64,000 nt of DNA from JAOARY01 sp045345765. Its GTDB lineage: Bacteria; Bacillota; Clostridia; Peptostreptococcales; Peptostreptococcaceae. The stretch spans positions 1-64,000 of the forward strand of contig CP148265.1 of NCBI GenBank assembly GCA_045345765.1, read 5' to 3'. The notes under the pieces were generated by a model that was not told where the DNA came from, ran no database searches, and saw only the letters and a program-made list of their open reading frames with translations. Below are positions 61,913 to 64,000 of this stretch, in pieces (the first letter of the stretch is position 1; each line of letters opens with the position of its first letter). A program made the position numbers and the translations under genes.

Positions 61913-63160
61913 TTATCTATTTAGTACCTTATTTAATACTACTCCTAATAGTGATGCTAAACTAAGTCCACTAAGACTAATCTCCTTAGTTATTTGAATA
62001 CCTATATTCATATTTAAATATTCTTTAATATTCGGTGCTATAAGTCCTACAAATATTATAACAAACATTATTATATATTTTTTATAATCATATTTATCCT
62101 TTGTATTTTTTAAGGTTTTAAATCCTACTAAAGAAATCATACTAAAAAGCATTAAACTAATTCCACCCATAACACATACAGGTATAGTTTGAATTAAAGA
62201 ACCTAATTTACCTACAAAGCCTAAAATTATTGCAAATAAAGCAGCAATTCTAAGTATTTTAGGATCATAGTTTTTTGTAACTGCTAATACACCTGTATTT
62301 TCTCCATAAGTTGTATTTGCAGGTCCTCCTAAAAATCCAGCAATCATAGTTGCAACACCATCACCTAAAAGTGTTCTGTTCAAACCTGGATCTTTTAAGA
62401 AATTCTTAGAAACAACTGTTCCATTTGTAGTTATATCTCCTATATGTTCCATAAAAACAGCAAGTACAACTGGTGCAATCATTAGTATTGCTCCTAAATC
62501 AAATTTTGGAGCTCTAAAGCTTGGCATTATAAGAATATTTGATTCTTTTACCTCAGTTAAATCCACAAGTCCCATACTAAAAGCTATAAAATAACCTAAA
62601 AATATAGCTATAATAATTGATAATTGTTTTAAAAATCCGTTTGCAAATCTACTTATACAAACAGCTGTTATTAAAGTTATTGATGCTACTAAAAAGTTAC
62701 TAGATGCCATATTAAATGCTACAGGAACTAAATTTAGTCCAATTACAATAATCATAGATCCAACTATATAATCTGGAAACAAACTCTTTATTTTCTCAAC
62801 TCCAAATTTCTTTACAAGCAAAGACATTGATATATAGGCTAATCCTGAAACTATTATTCCACCTTGTGCATATGCTAAATCACCAAACTGTTCTCTTACA
62901 GCTATAATCACTGGAATAAAAGCAAATGAAGATCCTAAAAAAACCGGTACTTTATTTTTTGTTATAAAATGAAAACTTAAGGTTCCTATTCCTGCACAAA
63001 CTAAAGCAACTGAAACATCAAAACCAGTTAAAATAGGTACTAATACTGTTGCTCCAAACATAGCAAGTAAATGTTGTATTGCCAATATAAAATACTTAAA
63101 TTTAGTTAAAACATTCGAAAAATCAAATTCCTGCTTATTACTAATAATTCTTTCAGACAT
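61913..63160 (-). CDS. uraA: Uracil permease (NCS2 family)
   Basis: A 415-residue transporter with about twelve to fourteen hydrophobic helices. It imports uracil with protons. The N-terminal Q-H-L-L-A-M-F-G-A-T-V-L-V-P near residue 29, F-M-E-H-I-G-D near 237, and G-G-P-A-N-T-T-Y-G-E-N near 273 are NCS2 motifs. The ATG follows AAGGGAGG. It is preceded by a PyrR-type stem-loop and lies after pyrR, as in Bacillus pyr operons, so it is probably co-regulated by UMP. Confidence 0.95.
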   Translation of the reverse strand: MSERIISNKQEFDFSNVLTKFKYFILAIQHLLAMFGATVLVPILTGFDVSVALVCAGIGTLSFHFITKNKVPVFLGSSFAFIPVIIAVREQFGDLAYAQGGIIVSGLAYISMSLLVKKFGVEKIKSLFPDYIVGSMIIVIGLNLVPVAFNMASSNFLVASITLITAVCISRFANGFLKQLSIIIAIFLGYFIAFSMGLVDLTEVKESNILIMPSFRAPKFDLGAILMIAPVVLAVFMEHIGDITTNGTVVSKNFLKDPGLNRTLLGDGVATMIAGFLGGPANTTYGENTGVLAVTKNYDPKILRIAALFAIILGFVGKLGSLIQTIPVCVMGGISLMLFSMISLVGFKTLKNTKDKYDYKKYIIMFVIIFVGLIAPNIKEYLNMNIGIQITKEISLSGLSLASLLGVVLNKVLNR

Positions 63161-63240
63161 AAAAAAATCCTCCCTTAATTTCCTTTAAGGAAGAAGTTTA
63201 ACTTCTCCCTTTTTCAGCTTCTCTGAACTGATTAAAAAGG
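63161..63240 (-). promoter_or_regulatory. PyrR-binding RNA element before uraA
   Basis: In the pyrR-uraA gap a stem-loop (63208-63240) has outer arms CCUUUUU and AAAAAGG and a CAG/CUG inner stem with a loop containing CAGAGA, the PyrR recognition motif. Downstream small hairpins lead into the uraA Shine-Dalgarno. No clear T-run terminator is present before the ATG, so translational control, or an attenuator with a weaker hairpin, is possible. Confidence 0.7.
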
Positions 63241-63257
63241 TGCTTCTTATTAAATTT

Positions 63258-63788
63258 TTATTCACTAATAGAAACAACATCAATTTCATCAATTTCTTTT
63301 AATTTAACATTTATAATCTCTGATTTTGAAGTTGGTACGTTTTTACCAACGAAATCAGCTCTTATCGGTAACTCTCTATGGCCTCTATCAACTAATATTG
63401 CAAGTTGTATACATTTTGGCCTTCCTTTGTCCATAACCGCATCCATAGCAGCTCTTACAGTTCTTCCTGTATACAAAACATCATCTACCAGAACAACTAT
63501 TTTATTATCCAATTCAAAATCTATATTTGTTTTATTCAAAACAGGATCTTGTTCTTTCTTACTTAAATCATCTCTATAAAGAGTAATGTCTAATTCTCCA
63601 ACTTGAATCTTTTTTCCCTCTATCTTTTCTATTTTATCTTGAATTCTCTTTGCTAAAGGTACACCTCTTGTTTTAATTCCAACTAAAACAACATCCTTAA
63701 CACCTTTATTCTTTTCTATTATTTCATGACTTATTCTTGTTATTGACCTTTGCATAGATTTATCATCTAATATAATTGCCTTTTTCAT
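63258..63788 (-). CDS. pyrR: Bifunctional pyr operon regulator / uracil phosphoribosyltransferase
   Basis: A 176-residue PyrR. It binds pyr mRNA leaders in the presence of UMP and also makes UMP from uracil and PRPP. The PRPP-binding motif V-L-V-D-D-V-L-Y-T-G-R-T is near residue 95, and M-Q-R-S-I-T-R-I-S-H-E-I at the N-terminus is typical. The ATG at 63788 follows AGGAGGGG. Its own leader carries a PyrR-type attenuator, so it is autoregulated. Confidence 0.97.
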   Translation of the reverse strand: MKKAIILDDKSMQRSITRISHEIIEKNKGVKDVVLVGIKTRGVPLAKRIQDKIEKIEGKKIQVGELDITLYRDDLSKKEQDPVLNKTNIDFELDNKIVVLVDDVLYTGRTVRAAMDAVMDKGRPKCIQLAILVDRGHRELPIRADFVGKNVPTSKSEIINVKLKEIDEIDVVSISE

Positions 63789-63826
63789 TGTCTTCCCCTC
63801 CTAATATCAGTATTTATATTTTTATA

Positions 63827-63937
63827 ATAAAAAAATCTGGCAAAAAGCCAGATAGGATTGTTCACTAAAAAATATTATATGAATACAATACTTAAAAGAT
63901 TCGCTTCCTTTCCAGTCTCTCTGTACTGAATTAAAAG
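63827..63937 (-). promoter_or_regulatory. pyrR leader: PyrR-binding loop and attenuator terminator
   Basis: The minus-strand leader has a binding hairpin at 63907-63937: stem CAGU/ACUG and a lower CUUUU/AAAGG stem with a CAGAGA-containing loop. Downstream, a 6-bp terminator (UCUGGC/GCCAGA, 63836-63852) is followed by seven or more U residues, before the pyrR Shine-Dalgarno. When PyrR binds with UMP, the terminator would be favoured. This is the Bacillus-type pyr attenuation layout. Confidence 0.85.
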
Positions 63938-63959
63938 TGGATTAAATTTTATCCTTTTT

Positions 63960-63988
63960 AGGATATCACAATAAAATTAATTAGTCAA
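63960..63988 (-). promoter_or_regulatory. pyrR-uraA promoter
   Basis: Minus-strand -35 TTGACT (63983-63988), 17-bp spacer and -10 TATCCT (63960-63965) with an upstream TG extension, placed about 25 nt before the PyrR-binding hairpin. Confidence 0.7.
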
Positions 63989-64000
63989 TTATAATATTTC

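Noticed and set aside
1..64000. CRISPR arrays, tRNA or rRNA genes, IS elements, prophage genes
   Set aside because: I looked for regular repeats, tRNA-like CCA-ending cloverleaf segments, transposase motifs and phage genes and saw none. A computed tRNA scan could still find something in the AT-rich gaps.

Overview
The window is about 64 kb of very AT-rich DNA with strong AGGAGG-type ribosome binding sites, frequent TTG starts and TGA used twice as selenocysteine. Gene content (glycine reductase operon, [FeFe]-hydrogenase maturases HydE/HydG, pyruvate formate-lyase, partial cobalamin assembly, and the Gram-positive block yicC-remA-gmk-rpoZ-coaBC-priA-def-fmt-rsmB-rlmN-prpC-prkC-rsgA-rpe-thiN) points to an anaerobic, amino-acid-fermenting member of the Clostridia/Tissierellia. 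I cannot name the species. No rRNA, tRNA, CRISPR array, prophage or insertion sequence was seen.

Layout. (1) 1-5,370, minus strand: a glycine riboswitch, grdX and trxB, then a terminator, then trxA-grdE-grdA-grdB from a second promoter. GrdA and GrdB are selenoproteins that a standard gene caller would truncate. (2) 5,642-14,471, minus: an apparent 11-gene unit (nth, a VanW/G5 protein, DUF2225, cobU, cobS, a cobC-like phosphatase, HAD, DUF362-ferredoxin, trmL, two DegV proteins). (3) 14,500-22,400: queG, an alanine/glycine symporter, an orphan LytTR regulator, two tandem secreted thermolysin-like proteases, and an HD protein. (4) 22,549-25,868: hydG and a TM1266-like gene divergent from hydE. 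(5) 25,988-31,985: cstA with a LytS/LytTR two-component pair, then fakA-like and Asp23 genes. (6) 32,259-40,357: rpmB and a mixed set including a membrane-anchored Mrr-like nuclease, a chemoreceptor, a small alarmone synthetase and a metallo-beta-lactamase-fold protein. (7) 40,598-43,897, plus: pflB-pflA. (8) 43,942-59,178, minus: the housekeeping block from yicC down to thiN. (9) 59,346-63,988: Rqc2/NFACT, a P-loop ATPase, uraA and pyrR with PyrR-type RNA leaders.

How the genes fit together. Secreted M4 proteases and the symporter would supply amino acids. Glycine is reduced by the Grd system using electrons from NADPH through TrxB and TrxA, and is sensed by the riboswitch. PflB, the hydrogenase maturases and CstA belong to fermentative pyruvate and hydrogen metabolism. 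Two DegV proteins plus a DAK2 protein resemble FakB and FakA of the fatty-acid kinase system.

The most interesting observations concern signals rather than new gene families: grdX seems to start at AUU behind a poly-G Shine-Dalgarno; cobS and the cobC-like ORF are offset by one base at a G7 tract; unusually long perfect palindromes mark many gene ends; a Fur-like inverted repeat overlaps the hydE promoter; paired TGTATACA palindromes sit in the pfl promoter; and the two proteases share a duplicated promoter box. I did not find a clear new multi-gene system.
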